Program-made: the position numbers and the translations under genes
Notes under the pieces: model-generated
The model's database searches: none
Told to the model about the DNA's origin: nothing
The model's input: the letters and a program-made list of their open reading frames with translations, nothing else
Shown: in pieces, positions 7,812 through 15,895 of the stretch
How positions within the stretch are numbered: the first letter of the stretch is position 1
How the letters are laid out: each line of letters begins with the position of its first letter
From: Candidatus Saccharimonadota bacterium
GTDB taxonomy: Bacteria > Patescibacteriota > Saccharimonadia > Saccharimonadales > Saccharimonadaceae
Assembly (NCBI GenBank): GCA_017418275.1
Contig: JAFONX010000038.1
Span: forward strand, 1-37,626
Direction: 5' to 3'
DNA: 37,626 nucleotides

Positions 7812-8459
7812 ATGGAAGAAATAATTTTCGTAGATAAGCCAGCCGGCATTACGAGTTTTGGTGCTGTGGCGCGCGTGCGTCGGATTTTGAGTGAGCGCGC
7901 AGGCAAAAAAGTGAAAGTTGGTCACACTGGCACACTTGATCCTTTTGCGACTGGACTCCTGATTTTGATGGCAGGCAAAGCAACGAAAAAAGCGATGGAA
8001 TTTACGAAACTAGACAAGGTTTACGAGGCAACAATTTGTCTTGGCTCGGTCTCAACCACGGGCGATCCAGAAGGTGAAATATCTGAAACTGGCATTGAAA
8101 TTCCGGATTTAGAAACAATAAAAGAGGCGACAAAAAGTTTTGTTGGTAAAATTCAACAAACTCCACCGGCCTTCTCGGCTATCAAAATCAACGGCCAACG
8201 TGCCTATAAACTTGCGCGCCAAGGTAAGGCGGTTGAGATGCCGAGCCGCGAAGTCGAAATCTATTCGTTGGATATCTTAAGCTACGAAAAACCTTATCTC
8301 AAAATCCGCACCCATGTGAGTAGTGGTACCTATATTCGTACGCTCGCCGAAGATTTAGGCAAAAAGCTCGGTTGTGGCGCCTATACGAAAGAGCTTCGCC
8401 GCACGCAAATCGCGGACTATAAGATTGACGAAGTTCAACTCTTCGATTTGCCGGCCTAA
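7812..8459 (+). CDS. truB: tRNA pseudouridine(55) synthase TruB, no PUA domain
   Basis: TruB isomerises U55 in the T-loop of tRNAs. The catalytic aspartate is D43 in GHTGTLDPFATGLL, and KPAGITS, KVYEA, QTPPAFSAIKI and SGTYIRTLAEDLG follow in family order. At 215 residues it is much shorter than the ~300 of E. coli TruB and ends directly after the catalytic domain, so the C-terminal PUA-like domain is missing. The ATG at 7812 is chosen because TATAAT ends 8 nt upstream; the in-frame TTG at 7806 would place the start closer to the -10 than the transcription start. It is followed within 21 nt by prfB. Confidence 0.95.
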   Translation: MEEIIFVDKPAGITSFGAVARVRRILSERAGKKVKVGHTGTLDPFATGLLILMAGKATKKAMEFTKLDKVYEATICLGSVSTTGDPEGEISETGIEIPDLETIKEATKSFVGKIQQTPPAFSAIKINGQRAYKLARQGKAVEMPSREVEIYSLDILSYEKPYLKIRTHVSSGTYIRTLAEDLGKKLGCGAYTKELRRTQIADYKIDEVQLFDLPA

Positions 8460-8464
8460 TAAGA

Positions 8465-8470
8465 TATAAT
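8465..8470 (+). promoter_or_regulatory. prfB leaderless-type -10 box
   Basis: TATAAT in the truB-prfB gap, 9 nt before the ATG at 8480. Confidence 0.7.
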
Positions 8471-8479
8471 TAAATCATT

Positions 8480-9583
8480 ATGTTTGACATCCAGAAGCGA
8501 CTGGGCGACTTGAAGGAGGAATTTGCCAAAATTTGGCAACAGCTCGATATTGATATGCGGCTTTTTGAGATGTCGACGCTCGAAGAAGAAGTGGCCGTGC
8601 CGGAAATTTGGAATAATCCTGAAGAGGCACGTCTCAAAACCACTAAACTCGCCAACCTCCATGACGAGCTTGATGAATGGCTACTTTTAAAAACTCAGCT
8701 AGAGGATATTTCTGGGCTAATTGAGCTTAGCGCTGACGACGAAGGGTTACTGGCTGAAATTAATGAACAGATTACGGCCATGGATGAAAAATACCAGAAA
8801 CTCCGACTCGGGCTACGCTTTACGGGGCGCTTTGACCACAATGATGCAATTCTGCGTATTACTTCTGGAGCGGGCGGCACGGAAGCGATGGATTGGGCTG
8901 GCATGCTGGAGCGTATGTATTTGCGCTTTGCGGAACGCAATAATATTGAAGCGAAAATTCTCGAGCGTACTGCGGGGGAAGAGGCTGGCATAAAAACTGT
9001 CGTCATGGAAATGAATGGGCGTGACGCTTACGGACGTCTCAAATCTGAGCACGGCACGCATCGTTTAGTGCGTCTCAGTCCCTTCAATGCGGACCATTTA
9101 CGTCAGACCTCTTTTGCGGGCGTAGAGGTTTTGCCGGCGATTCGGGATGACTCAGAAGTCAAAATAGACCCGAAAGACCTGCGCATCGATACTTACCACT
9201 CGGGTGGACACGGCGGTCAGTCAGTCAATACGACAAACTCCGCCATTCGTATTACACATATTCCGACCAATACAGTTGTGGCGATTCAAAACGAACGTAG
9301 TCAGTTACAGAACAAAGAAAAAGCCATGGAAATTCTGCGTGGCAAGCTTCAGCAAATGATGGACGAACAGAATGCCGAGTCGGTCAATGAGCTCCGTACG
9401 GGCGAATCTGCTTCGTGGGGGCAGCAAATCCGTAATTACGTTCTGCATCCGTATAAACTCGTCAAAGATACGCGCACAAAATACGAAGAAACCGATGCAG
9501 ATGCGGTGTTGGATGGAAACATTGAAGGCTTTATTGATGCATATTTGGATTACAACCTGAAAGGGCAGACATTTGGCGAGTAA
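8480..9583 (+). CDS. prfB: Peptide chain release factor 2
   Basis: RF2 terminates translation at UAA and UGA. The stop-codon recognition tripeptide is SPF (residues 200-202), typical of RF2 and not of RF1 (PxT), and the catalytic GGQ lies at about residues 245-247. Length (367 residues) is normal. The reading frame is continuous: the programmed +1 frameshift (CUUUGAC near codon 25) that autoregulates many prfB genes is absent. RF2 fits UGA being a stop and argues against a UGA=Gly CPR lineage. Downstream ftsE has its own -10 box; prfB-ftsE-ftsX adjacency also occurs in Firmicutes. Confidence 0.96.
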   Translation: MFDIQKRLGDLKEEFAKIWQQLDIDMRLFEMSTLEEEVAVPEIWNNPEEARLKTTKLANLHDELDEWLLLKTQLEDISGLIELSADDEGLLAEINEQITAMDEKYQKLRLGLRFTGRFDHNDAILRITSGAGGTEAMDWAGMLERMYLRFAERNNIEAKILERTAGEEAGIKTVVMEMNGRDAYGRLKSEHGTHRLVRLSPFNADHLRQTSFAGVEVLPAIRDDSEVKIDPKDLRIDTYHSGGHGGQSVNTTNSAIRITHIPTNTVVAIQNERSQLQNKEKAMEILRGKLQQMMDEQNAESVNELRTGESASWGQQIRNYVLHPYKLVKDTRTKYEETDADAVLDGNIEGFIDAYLDYNLKGQTFGE

Positions 9584-9590
9584 TATCGCT

Positions 9591-9601
9591 TATGTTATAA
9601 T
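9591..9601 (+). promoter_or_regulatory. ftsE leaderless-type extended -10
   Basis: TATG-T-TATAAT, with the hexamer at 9596-9601, 6 nt before ATG 9608. TTGGCG at 9573-9578 is a partial -35. Confidence 0.78.
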
Positions 9602-9607
9602 TTTAGT

Positions 9608-10579
9608 ATGATATTGCTCGATAATGTTACTAAGTATTATCCGGGAGATAAGGCTCCGGCTTTGGACCAGATTAATCTTTATATCGAGCCAAAAGAATTC
9701 GTCTTCTTGGTTGGTAAATCTGGTGCTGGTAAGTCCACTTTTATCAAGATGCTTACGCGCGAAGAGAAGCCGACCTCTGGTAAGGTCATGGTTGGTGGAA
9801 TTGATTATACCTATCTACGTCGCAGACATATTCCGCATCTTCGCCGTCGCCTTGGCGTGGTGTTTCAGGATTTTAAACTTTTGCCGAACCGTACTGTCTA
9901 CGAAAATGTCGCCTTTGCGCTTGAGATTGTCGGCGTATCGAATGCTGAAATCCGTCGTACCGTGCCAAAAGTGCTTGAACTCGTCGGCCTTGCAGATAAA
10001 GGCGATAGATTCCCATCGGAGCTTTCGGGCGGTCAGCGTCAGCGCGTAGCGATCGCACGTTCAATGGCGCGCCAGCCAAAAATCCTGATCGCGGATGAGC
10101 CTACAGGCAACCTTGATCCGGAAACCTCCTGGGGTATCGTGCGCTTATTGGAGGAAATTAACAACTTCGGTACAACTATTCTTGTTACGACTCATGACGA
10201 AAATATTGTTAATCAACTTAAGCGCCGTGTTGTAACGCTAAAAGATGGTAAAATTGTCGGCGATCAGAAGAGCTATGGCCATTACGATCTTGACGCGACT
10301 GGCCGAAATCGTATCATCAAGCACACGATTGCCGCTTCGATGCCTGTTGAGTCCACCGTAGAAGACATTCGTCGCGCAACCAATTCATCGCGTAGAATTA
10401 TTACGAAACACAACGACGTTACGATGGAGCCTCTCGGTGGTCCAGCCTCGATGCATAAAGATATGGATGTAACGAGCCCGAATATTAAAGGACCAGTCGT
10501 AAGTTCGAGCGTTGGGCAGAACACCAAAAAAGCTTCGCAAGAAGCCAAACCGGTCCCGAAACGTAGAATTGTAAGATAA
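9608..10579 (+). CDS. ftsE: Cell division ATP-binding protein FtsE
   Basis: ABC-type ATPase that pairs with FtsX to drive conformational activation of peptidoglycan hydrolases at the septum. Walker A GKSGAGKS is at 36-43, the ABC signature LSGGQRQR at about 139-146, Walker B with DEPTGNLD follows, and the H-loop is in TTHDE. The core (about 220 residues) matches FtsE. A C-terminal extension of about 100 residues, basic and Ser/Pro-rich and ending KPVPKRRIVR, is not usual and is probably disordered. No SD; a TGTTATAAT box ends 6 nt upstream. It leads the ftsE-ftsX-hydrolase unit. Confidence 0.95.
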   Translation: MILLDNVTKYYPGDKAPALDQINLYIEPKEFVFLVGKSGAGKSTFIKMLTREEKPTSGKVMVGGIDYTYLRRRHIPHLRRRLGVVFQDFKLLPNRTVYENVAFALEIVGVSNAEIRRTVPKVLELVGLADKGDRFPSELSGGQRQRVAIARSMARQPKILIADEPTGNLDPETSWGIVRLLEEINNFGTTILVTTHDENIVNQLKRRVVTLKDGKIVGDQKSYGHYDLDATGRNRIIKHTIAASMPVESTVEDIRRATNSSRRIITKHNDVTMEPLGGPASMHKDMDVTSPNIKGPVVSSSVGQNTKKASQEAKPVPKRRIVR

Positions 10580-10608
10580 AAAACTAAAAACAGATAAACA
10601 ACACTACT

Positions 10609-11667
10609 ATGGGAAAAGATTTAGGAAAAACAACTGATAGGCCCGCCGATATGCAGCCGACTAAGCTGACGAAAAAGCAGGAAGCGGCCGCTAGTAAAAG
10701 TCGCCTCAAGCGGATTACTAAGGCTAGACGCCACTCGATTCGCACGAATAACCGTGTGATTAAATATGGCGCAAAGAGTTTTGTGCGTAATGCTTGGCTG
10801 AGTCTCGCCGCGATTGCGATGATGACAATTACGCTTGTTGTTTTGGTCGCAACTGTTGTAGCTACAAATGTATTAGGCACGGCCATTAAGCAAGTTGAGA
10901 ATCAGGTCGATTATTCGATTTATATTAAACAGACCGCTACGACTGACCAGATTGCAAATATCGTTTCGCGTATGGAAGCGCTTGATAGTGTGACCGAGGT
11001 AAAATCTAAGTCGCCAGAAACGAGCAACGACGAAGCGATTAGAAAAATGATCAAAGACAACAATATTACCGACGCGGACAATATTAAAGTGCTTTATCAG
11101 GCGCCAAATATGATGCCTTGGATTTTAAACGTCAAGGTTACGGATATCGATGATACGACCGAACTTGAAAACTTTGTAGACAATGATTCTTCGATGCGTA
11201 ACATGCTAGACGCAAAGGAACCAACCTACAAATCTGAAAACCGTAATACTGTAAACCGCATCGCTGGCATTATGAATCGCATTCGCTTGGTTGGTTTAGC
11301 AGCCGCGGGCGTGTTTGCGATTATCGCAATTTTGGTTGTCTTTAATACGATTCGTATGTCAATCTTTAACCGCAAGGAAGAGATTTATATGATGCGTCTC
11401 GTAGGCGCAAGCCGCTGGTTTATCATCGGGCCGTTTGTGGTAGAGGCTTCATTCTACGGGATTATTTCTTCGATTGTTGCGGCGTTGGTTGGCTTCTTTG
11501 GAACCTTCGCACTCCGCGATCCAATCGGTTCGGCACTGATGGATCCAACCATCGAACTTATGCGTAATAATTGGCTCTATCTTTCGGCGGCAATTATGAT
11601 TATCGGTATTATGATTGGCGTTATTTCCGCGCTCCTTGCGACCCGTAAATATGTAAAGGTAAGATAA
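10609..11667 (+). CDS. ftsX: Cell division protein FtsX (permease-like)
   Basis: Membrane partner of FtsE that relays ATP hydrolysis to extracytoplasmic hydrolases. The 352 residues comprise a basic cytoplasmic N-terminus of about 60 residues, TM1 (LAAIAMMTITLVVLVATVVA), an extracellular domain (about 90-215), and three C-terminal membrane helices separated by IRMSIFNRKEEIYMMRLVGAS, a motif typical of FtsX. It starts 29 nt after ftsE with no SD, so it probably relies on the ftsE transcript. Its stop overlaps the next start as TAATG, implying translational coupling to the CHAP protein. Confidence 0.94.
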   Translation: MGKDLGKTTDRPADMQPTKLTKKQEAAASKSRLKRITKARRHSIRTNNRVIKYGAKSFVRNAWLSLAAIAMMTITLVVLVATVVATNVLGTAIKQVENQVDYSIYIKQTATTDQIANIVSRMEALDSVTEVKSKSPETSNDEAIRKMIKDNNITDADNIKVLYQAPNMMPWILNVKVTDIDDTTELENFVDNDSSMRNMLDAKEPTYKSENRNTVNRIAGIMNRIRLVGLAAAGVFAIIAILVVFNTIRMSIFNRKEEIYMMRLVGASRWFIIGPFVVEASFYGIISSIVAALVGFFGTFALRDPIGSALMDPTIELMRNNWLYLSAAIMIIGIMIGVISALLATRKYVKVR

Positions 11668-12827
11668 TGAAACAGAATTTTCTCACACTTAAGCAAAAGA
11701 CGAGCATTCTGCTCGCATTCCTGTCGTTGTTTACAAGTTTTTCGCTCATTACTAGTGCTTATGCTGATGAGTTAAGCGAAGTAAACGAGCAGATTACGGC
11801 GCTTAATGCGGAAATTGACGTTTTTAATCAAAAACTCGCCGAGCTAAATAAACAAGCCGGAGATATTAAGACAGAGATTGAGCGTCTTAGTATTGAACAA
11901 GATAAGCTTCGTAAAGAGATTGAACTTAAGCAAGCCGAGCACGATCGCCTTGTACTTGAAATCGAATCGACTAAGAAGCGCATCTCAGATAACAACGAAG
12001 CGATTGGTTATGCGATTGCTCAGTATTATTACAGTGAAGAAAACTCAACAATTGAACGTCTGGCGTCTTCGAATAGCTTTTCAGCCTTCTTGGACCAGGA
12101 GGTAAACCTGTCCTCAATTTCGGATACTTTGATGGGGATCGTAGAGGAGAATAAGCGACTCGAAGCGGAATTAAACAAAGAGAAAGAGAAAGCCGAACAG
12201 GTGCTCGCAGATTTGGATGCTCAGAAAGAACAGCTCGTCGCTAAGGAAAACGAGCAAAAGCAACTCCTCGCAATCAATGAACGCAACGCTGACGAAGTGC
12301 ATGGTATGAAGAGCCAAAAAGACGAGCAGATGTCCGAGCTTCGTCGCAAACAACAGGAACTTCTTGCTGAGAAATATAAGAACAGCGGCGCTAGTATCGC
12401 GATGACGGGCGACCCGGCTAAGGGTGGTTATCCGTATAGTGGCGTATGTCCGGACTATCAGGATGCCTATGCGGATCCGTGGGGTATGTATATTTGCGAA
12501 TGTGTTAGCTACGCGGCTTGGAAGGTTGATCAAGCCTACGGCAATATGCCTTACTGGGGCGGTCGTGGCAATGCGAACCAATGGCCAGCAAACGCACGCG
12601 CAGCAGGTATTACGGTTAGTTCGGTGCCAAAAGCGGGCACAGTTGGTATCGATACGAGTGGCTACTATGGTCACGCGGTTTGGGTTGAAGCGGTGAGCGG
12701 TGATGGCTCTCAGGTCTACATCTCGCAGTATAACGCTTGGAACGCCGCCACGAATTATTCTTGGGGCGAATACTCGGAACAGTGGGTTGGTGCCGGCGCC
12801 TTTGTCTACATTTACTTCGGTGGATAG
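11667..12827 (+). CDS. Secreted coiled-coil CHAP-domain peptidoglycan hydrolase (PcsB-like)
   Basis: A 386-residue secreted protein that fits the FtsEX-controlled PcsB/CwlO type. It has a signal peptide (about 1-33, cleavage probably after AYA), a long coiled coil (about 35-240) and a C-terminal CHAP domain (about 250-386). The catalytic residues seen are Cys in CECVSYAAW, His in YYGHAVWVE and an Asn in SQYNAW. In streptococcal PcsB the coiled coil docks onto FtsX and the CHAP domain cleaves peptidoglycan; the TAATG overlap with ftsX supports the same pairing here. An intrinsic terminator follows. Confidence 0.92.
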   Translation: MKQNFLTLKQKTSILLAFLSLFTSFSLITSAYADELSEVNEQITALNAEIDVFNQKLAELNKQAGDIKTEIERLSIEQDKLRKEIELKQAEHDRLVLEIESTKKRISDNNEAIGYAIAQYYYSEENSTIERLASSNSFSAFLDQEVNLSSISDTLMGIVEENKRLEAELNKEKEKAEQVLADLDAQKEQLVAKENEQKQLLAINERNADEVHGMKSQKDEQMSELRRKQQELLAEKYKNSGASIAMTGDPAKGGYPYSGVCPDYQDAYADPWGMYICECVSYAAWKVDQAYGNMPYWGGRGNANQWPANARAAGITVSSVPKAGTVGIDTSGYYGHAVWVEAVSGDGSQVYISQYNAWNAATNYSWGEYSEQWVGAGAFVYIYFGG

Positions 12828-12840
12828 AAAAAGATTTTTC

Positions 12841-12869
12841 AAAAGAGCCTCGTTTGAGGCTCTTTTTTA
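12841..12869 (+). terminator. Terminator of the ftsEX-CHAP unit
   Basis: GAGCCTC-GTTT-GAGGCTC stem (12845-12862) followed by a T6 run. Confidence 0.93.
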
Positions 12870-12881
12870 TCTCTTGTGGCG

Positions 12882-12890
12882 TGCTACAAT
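12882..12890 (+). promoter_or_regulatory. Leaderless-type extended -10 of the S41 peptidase gene
   Basis: TGC-TACAAT (hexamer 12885-12890), 6 nt before ATG 12897. Confidence 0.75.
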
Positions 12891-12896
12891 ATACTT

Positions 12897-14192
12897 ATGT
12901 CTAGTGCGAACAATAATGAACATAATCTTGCGTCCGAAGACCTTGCAAAGGCTAAAAACGGACATATTGTTAAAAAAAGCGAGGATTCACAGTCGAACAA
13001 TCCCTACAACGAACCAATCGGCTTTAAAAAGATTCAACTTACAACCACAATTATCTGTTGTTTTGTAACGCTTATTGTCGGCTTCTTCATCGGTAAAAAC
13101 TGGTACAAGATTGAAGCGGATGTCAACTTTTCTCGCGTCAATAAGGGCGAGATAGATTTCAGTAGTCTGAATGATGTTTACTCTTTGCTTGCCGAAAATT
13201 ATGATGGTGATTTAAATACTTCAAAAGTTATCGAAGAGGCAAAGCGTGGCCTCGTGAATGCCGCAGGTGATAAATATACCTACTACATGACCACGGCTGA
13301 AGCCGAAGAGTTTAATAAGGACCTCGAGGGCGACGTCGGCGCTGGTATTGGTGTCGAAATTGGTGAGCGTGATGGCTATACTAAGGTGCTTCGCACGACC
13401 GAAAACAATCCTGCGCGCCGCGCCGGAGTGCTGGCTGGCGACATTATCTACAAGGTGGGCGACGAGGATGTCTCGGCGCTTGGCGTTGATGAAATCTCAA
13501 AGCGTCTCCGTGGTCAAGAGGGCACGGAAGTAACCTTTACAGTTGTACGCGATGGCGAAGAAAAGACCTTTACGGTTACGCGCGAAAAAATTAACAACGC
13601 CTCGGTTTATGTAACTTATCGCAATGGTGGCAAAACGGCGGTTCTGATAATTTCTCGCTTCGACAGTGACACCGGCACGCTCGCACGTCAAAAAGCAGCT
13701 GAAATTAAGAGTAAAGGCTGCGAAAAGGTGATCTTGGATTTGCGTGGTAATGGCGGTGGTTACGTGTCGGCCGCACAAGATGTTGCCTCGCTCTGGCTTG
13801 ACGGCGATTTAGTTTATGAACAGCGTTCAAAGAACGGGTATCAGGACGATAAAGGCTATGCTCGTACGGGCGGTGCACTCTTTAAAGATATGAAGACTGT
13901 TGTGTTAATCAATGGCTCTACGGCCTCAGCGTCAGAGATTGTTGCGGGCGCGCTTCATGATCATGGCAAAGCGACTCTCATTGGTGAAAAGAGCTATGGT
14001 AAAGGTAGCGTTCAGGCGCTTGAAAAACTGCGTGACGGTTCCGTGCTTCGCGTTACAATTGCAAAATGGTATACGCCAAACGGCAATAATATTAACGGTG
14101 ATGGTATCGAGCCAGATAAAAAGGTTGAGCGCACTTTCGAACAGATCAATAAGGAACAAGATCCACAGCTCGACGCCGCACTCGCATTCTAG
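12897..14192 (+). CDS. S41 family C-terminal processing peptidase
   Basis: Membrane-anchored Ser/Lys protease of the CtpA/CtpB type. It has an N-terminal cytoplasmic stretch, one TM (TTTIICCFVTLIVGFFIG), a substrate-cap region, a PDZ domain (GAGIGVEIGERDG through ISKRLRGQEG) and the S41 catalytic domain with GNGGGYV, catalytic Ser in STASASEI and Lys in EKSYGKGSVQ. The 431-residue length is normal. The ATG at 12897 is preferred over the upstream GTG (12876), which lies before the -10 box TACAAT. A CtpB-type peptidase also lies beside ftsEX in Bacillus, so processing of division or wall proteins is plausible. Confidence 0.94.
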   Translation: MSSANNNEHNLASEDLAKAKNGHIVKKSEDSQSNNPYNEPIGFKKIQLTTTIICCFVTLIVGFFIGKNWYKIEADVNFSRVNKGEIDFSSLNDVYSLLAENYDGDLNTSKVIEEAKRGLVNAAGDKYTYYMTTAEAEEFNKDLEGDVGAGIGVEIGERDGYTKVLRTTENNPARRAGVLAGDIIYKVGDEDVSALGVDEISKRLRGQEGTEVTFTVVRDGEEKTFTVTREKINNASVYVTYRNGGKTAVLIISRFDSDTGTLARQKAAEIKSKGCEKVILDLRGNGGGYVSAAQDVASLWLDGDLVYEQRSKNGYQDDKGYARTGGALFKDMKTVVLINGSTASASEIVAGALHDHGKATLIGEKSYGKGSVQALEKLRDGSVLRVTIAKWYTPNGNNINGDGIEPDKKVERTFEQINKEQDPQLDAALAF

Positions 14193-14200
14193 AGATTATT

Positions 14201-14230
14201 ACCTGCTATCCTTTGGGGTGGCAGGTTTTT
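14201..14230 (+). terminator. Terminator after the S41 peptidase gene
   Basis: ACCTGC/GCAGGT outer stem with a further paired inner part, followed by TTTTT. Confidence 0.88.
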
Positions 14231-14233
14231 CTA

Positions 14234-14262
14234 TGCTATACTGTATTAAGTAATTAAGGAGG
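14234..14262 (+). promoter_or_regulatory. Promoter and SD of the DUF4868-like gene
   Basis: Extended -10 TGC-TATACT (hexamer 14237-14242), then AAGGAGG (14256-14262) only 3 nt from ATG 14266. A leadered gene, unlike most of its neighbours. Confidence 0.6.
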
Positions 14263-14265
14263 CAA

Positions 14266-15345
14266 ATGGAGGAAGTATCGGAAGAGGCGGCAGTGGTAGA
14301 AACGACAGAAACTACCGAAAATGCCGCACCAGAGACGAGCGAGGCTACTGCTCAGTCTACGTCTAATTCTTCATCATCGAACAATTTTGATGTTTTTCAA
14401 TGGGCAAACAATATCGACGAAATCAAGAACAATGTTTCGGTCGAGCTTTTCTTGTTTAATAAGAATTATGCGCCATACAAGGTGCGTTATTCTGAGGGTT
14501 TAACTCAGACCGTTAAAGCAATGTTTATGCTCGAGGCGGTGGACTATGTTGTAAAAGAGGCGGAAAAAGGTCTCGAATGTCGCGACTATGAGTTAAGCGA
14601 TGGCGAAGATAAAGTTATTTATAAGATTCCACTCGAAAGAGTCGAACGCGCCGAATCGCTCATTCATCTTATTGAACACGAATATAAAGATATTAATTAT
14701 TTCACGGATAACGAGTACGAGTTTAAGCGCATCAAAGGTATTGTCGCACGTTTTACCTATCCTGGCGACGAGGGTCCAGAATCCTTCTATATTGCAAAGA
14801 ATTTGGCGGCTAGCTCGGCACTCAAGGGTAAGGTTAGCTGGGAGCTTAACGGCGAAAGCTTTGAACCGCTCACGGCGGATATTGCCATTAAAATGCCAGA
14901 GGGCAACGAAACTGCTATCGTGAACGGCAATATTGTCATCTTTAATCAGGGCAAGTTCGAAAAGCTCTTCCAGTACGATTATAAGTCTCAGCTCATCTCC
15001 GAACAGAAGGCAAAGGAGCTTCAAGAAGCCTACAGGCTTAGCTTCCCAGAAGGTCTTACTCTGAACGCTCTTCTCGAAGATAAAAAGCCACTCGTCAAGA
15101 AACTTCAAAACGTCGAAATCGGCGCCATGAAACAGGATGAGCTCTTGGATTACGCGGATGAAATGCAGCTCGAGCTTATGACGGACGACCAAGGTCAGAT
15201 TATTATCATGGACGATAAAGACCTCGGCATGTTTGTAAATCTCTTAAACGAGGATTACTTTGTTTCGCCAGTCAACGGCAAACGCTACGAAATTAAGAGC
15301 AAGAAATTGCTCGACGAGCCCGAAGGCGAACCACCACGCGGCTAG
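14266..15345 (+). CDS. KwaB-like DUF4868 domain protein (orphan)
   Basis: A 359-residue cytoplasmic protein. The first ~40 residues are a low-complexity Glu/Thr/Ser tail. The rest resembles DUF4868, the domain of KwaB from the Kiwa anti-phage system: an alpha/beta N-terminal half, then IVIFNQGKFEKLFQYDY, a helical stretch with LPEGL-like spacing, and the closing pattern NLLNEDYFVSPVNGKRYEIKSKKLL. The assignment is from memory of the family pattern and needs a profile search. In Kiwa, KwaB acts with the membrane protein KwaA; none of the adjacent genes looks like KwaA, so this copy is an orphan and may have another role. It has an SD and its own terminator, so it is a single-gene unit. Confidence 0.6.
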   Translation: MEEVSEEAAVVETTETTENAAPETSEATAQSTSNSSSSNNFDVFQWANNIDEIKNNVSVELFLFNKNYAPYKVRYSEGLTQTVKAMFMLEAVDYVVKEAEKGLECRDYELSDGEDKVIYKIPLERVERAESLIHLIEHEYKDINYFTDNEYEFKRIKGIVARFTYPGDEGPESFYIAKNLAASSALKGKVSWELNGESFEPLTADIAIKMPEGNETAIVNGNIVIFNQGKFEKLFQYDYKSQLISEQKAKELQEAYRLSFPEGLTLNALLEDKKPLVKKLQNVEIGAMKQDELLDYADEMQLELMTDDQGQIIIMDDKDLGMFVNLLNEDYFVSPVNGKRYEIKSKKLLDEPEGEPPRG

Positions 15346-15352
15346 AAGCTAG

Positions 15353-15384
15353 AAAAATCGCTCAAATTGCTGGGCGATTTTTTG
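15353..15384 (+). terminator. Terminator after the DUF4868-like gene
   Basis: ATCGCTCA/TGGGCGAT stem with a 6-nt loop followed by a T6 run. Confidence 0.9.
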
Positions 15385-15415
15385 TACTTCAAAATGCCTA
15401 ATAGGGGGCTTGCGG

Positions 15416-15421
15416 TATAAT
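15416..15421 (+). promoter_or_regulatory. Leaderless-type -10 box
   Basis: TATAAT 6 nt before ATG 15428. Confidence 0.75.
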
Positions 15422-15427
15422 AAGCTT

Positions 15428-15844
15428 ATGGCAAATATTAAATATTCTCATAAAAATATTAAAATTTCTTGCGTATTTGTGTCTGTAATTCTTGTATTAA
15501 TAACTTTAGGCTTGGGTGCAACTACGGTATATGCAGCGTATTATGGCAGAAATGAGATAAGAAATACTTCTGGAATTTTTTCGGCTCCAGATGGTTGTTA
15601 TGGAAATTTAATGGAAAAGCCAGATGTAATTGATACCAATGCGGGTACTTATACTAGAGATGATTGTATGGTTATTCGTAATACAACAGACGTGATGATT
15701 GAGACGGATTTTCAGCACGCAAAAACCAGAACTCACATAACCGTTACGGTGCTGCTTGTAGCTACAATCCTATCATTGGTTGTAGATTTGGTTTACTTCT
15801 CGCTACTTGGTACTCGCTTGCCGGATCTTGCAAAGAATAAATAG
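15428..15844 (+). CDS. Two-TM membrane protein of unknown function
   Basis: A 138-residue protein with two hydrophobic helices (about 14-37 and 104-127) enclosing an external loop of about 65 residues. The loop has two cysteines (in DGCYGN and DDCMV) that could form a disulfide. No family recognised. The ATG at 15428 is favoured by the TATAAT 6 nt upstream; an in-frame TTG at 15410 would precede the -10 box. It is flanked by terminators on both sides, so it is monocistronic. Confidence 0.72.
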   Translation: MANIKYSHKNIKISCVFVSVILVLITLGLGATTVYAAYYGRNEIRNTSGIFSAPDGCYGNLMEKPDVIDTNAGTYTRDDCMVIRNTTDVMIETDFQHAKTRTHITVTVLLVATILSLVVDLVYFSLLGTRLPDLAKNK

Positions 15845-15851
15845 TGAAAAT

Positions 15852-15880
15852 AGGGCGCTACTAAAACTGGCGCCTTTTTT
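15852..15880 (+). terminator. Terminator before tatD
   Basis: AGGGCGC/GCGCCTT-type stem (core GGCGC/GCGCC) followed by T6; the tatD -10 box starts 3 nt later. Confidence 0.85.
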
Positions 15881-15882
15881 GA

Positions 15883-15888
15883 TATAAT
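15883..15888 (+). promoter_or_regulatory. tatD leaderless-type -10 box
   Basis: TATAAT 7 nt before ATG 15896. Confidence 0.75.
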
Positions 15889-15895
15889 TATCTGT

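Noticed and set aside
12171-12842. 223-codon minus-strand ORF antisense to the CHAP gene
   Set aside because: Shadow of a gene with clear signal peptide, coiled coil and CHAP motifs.
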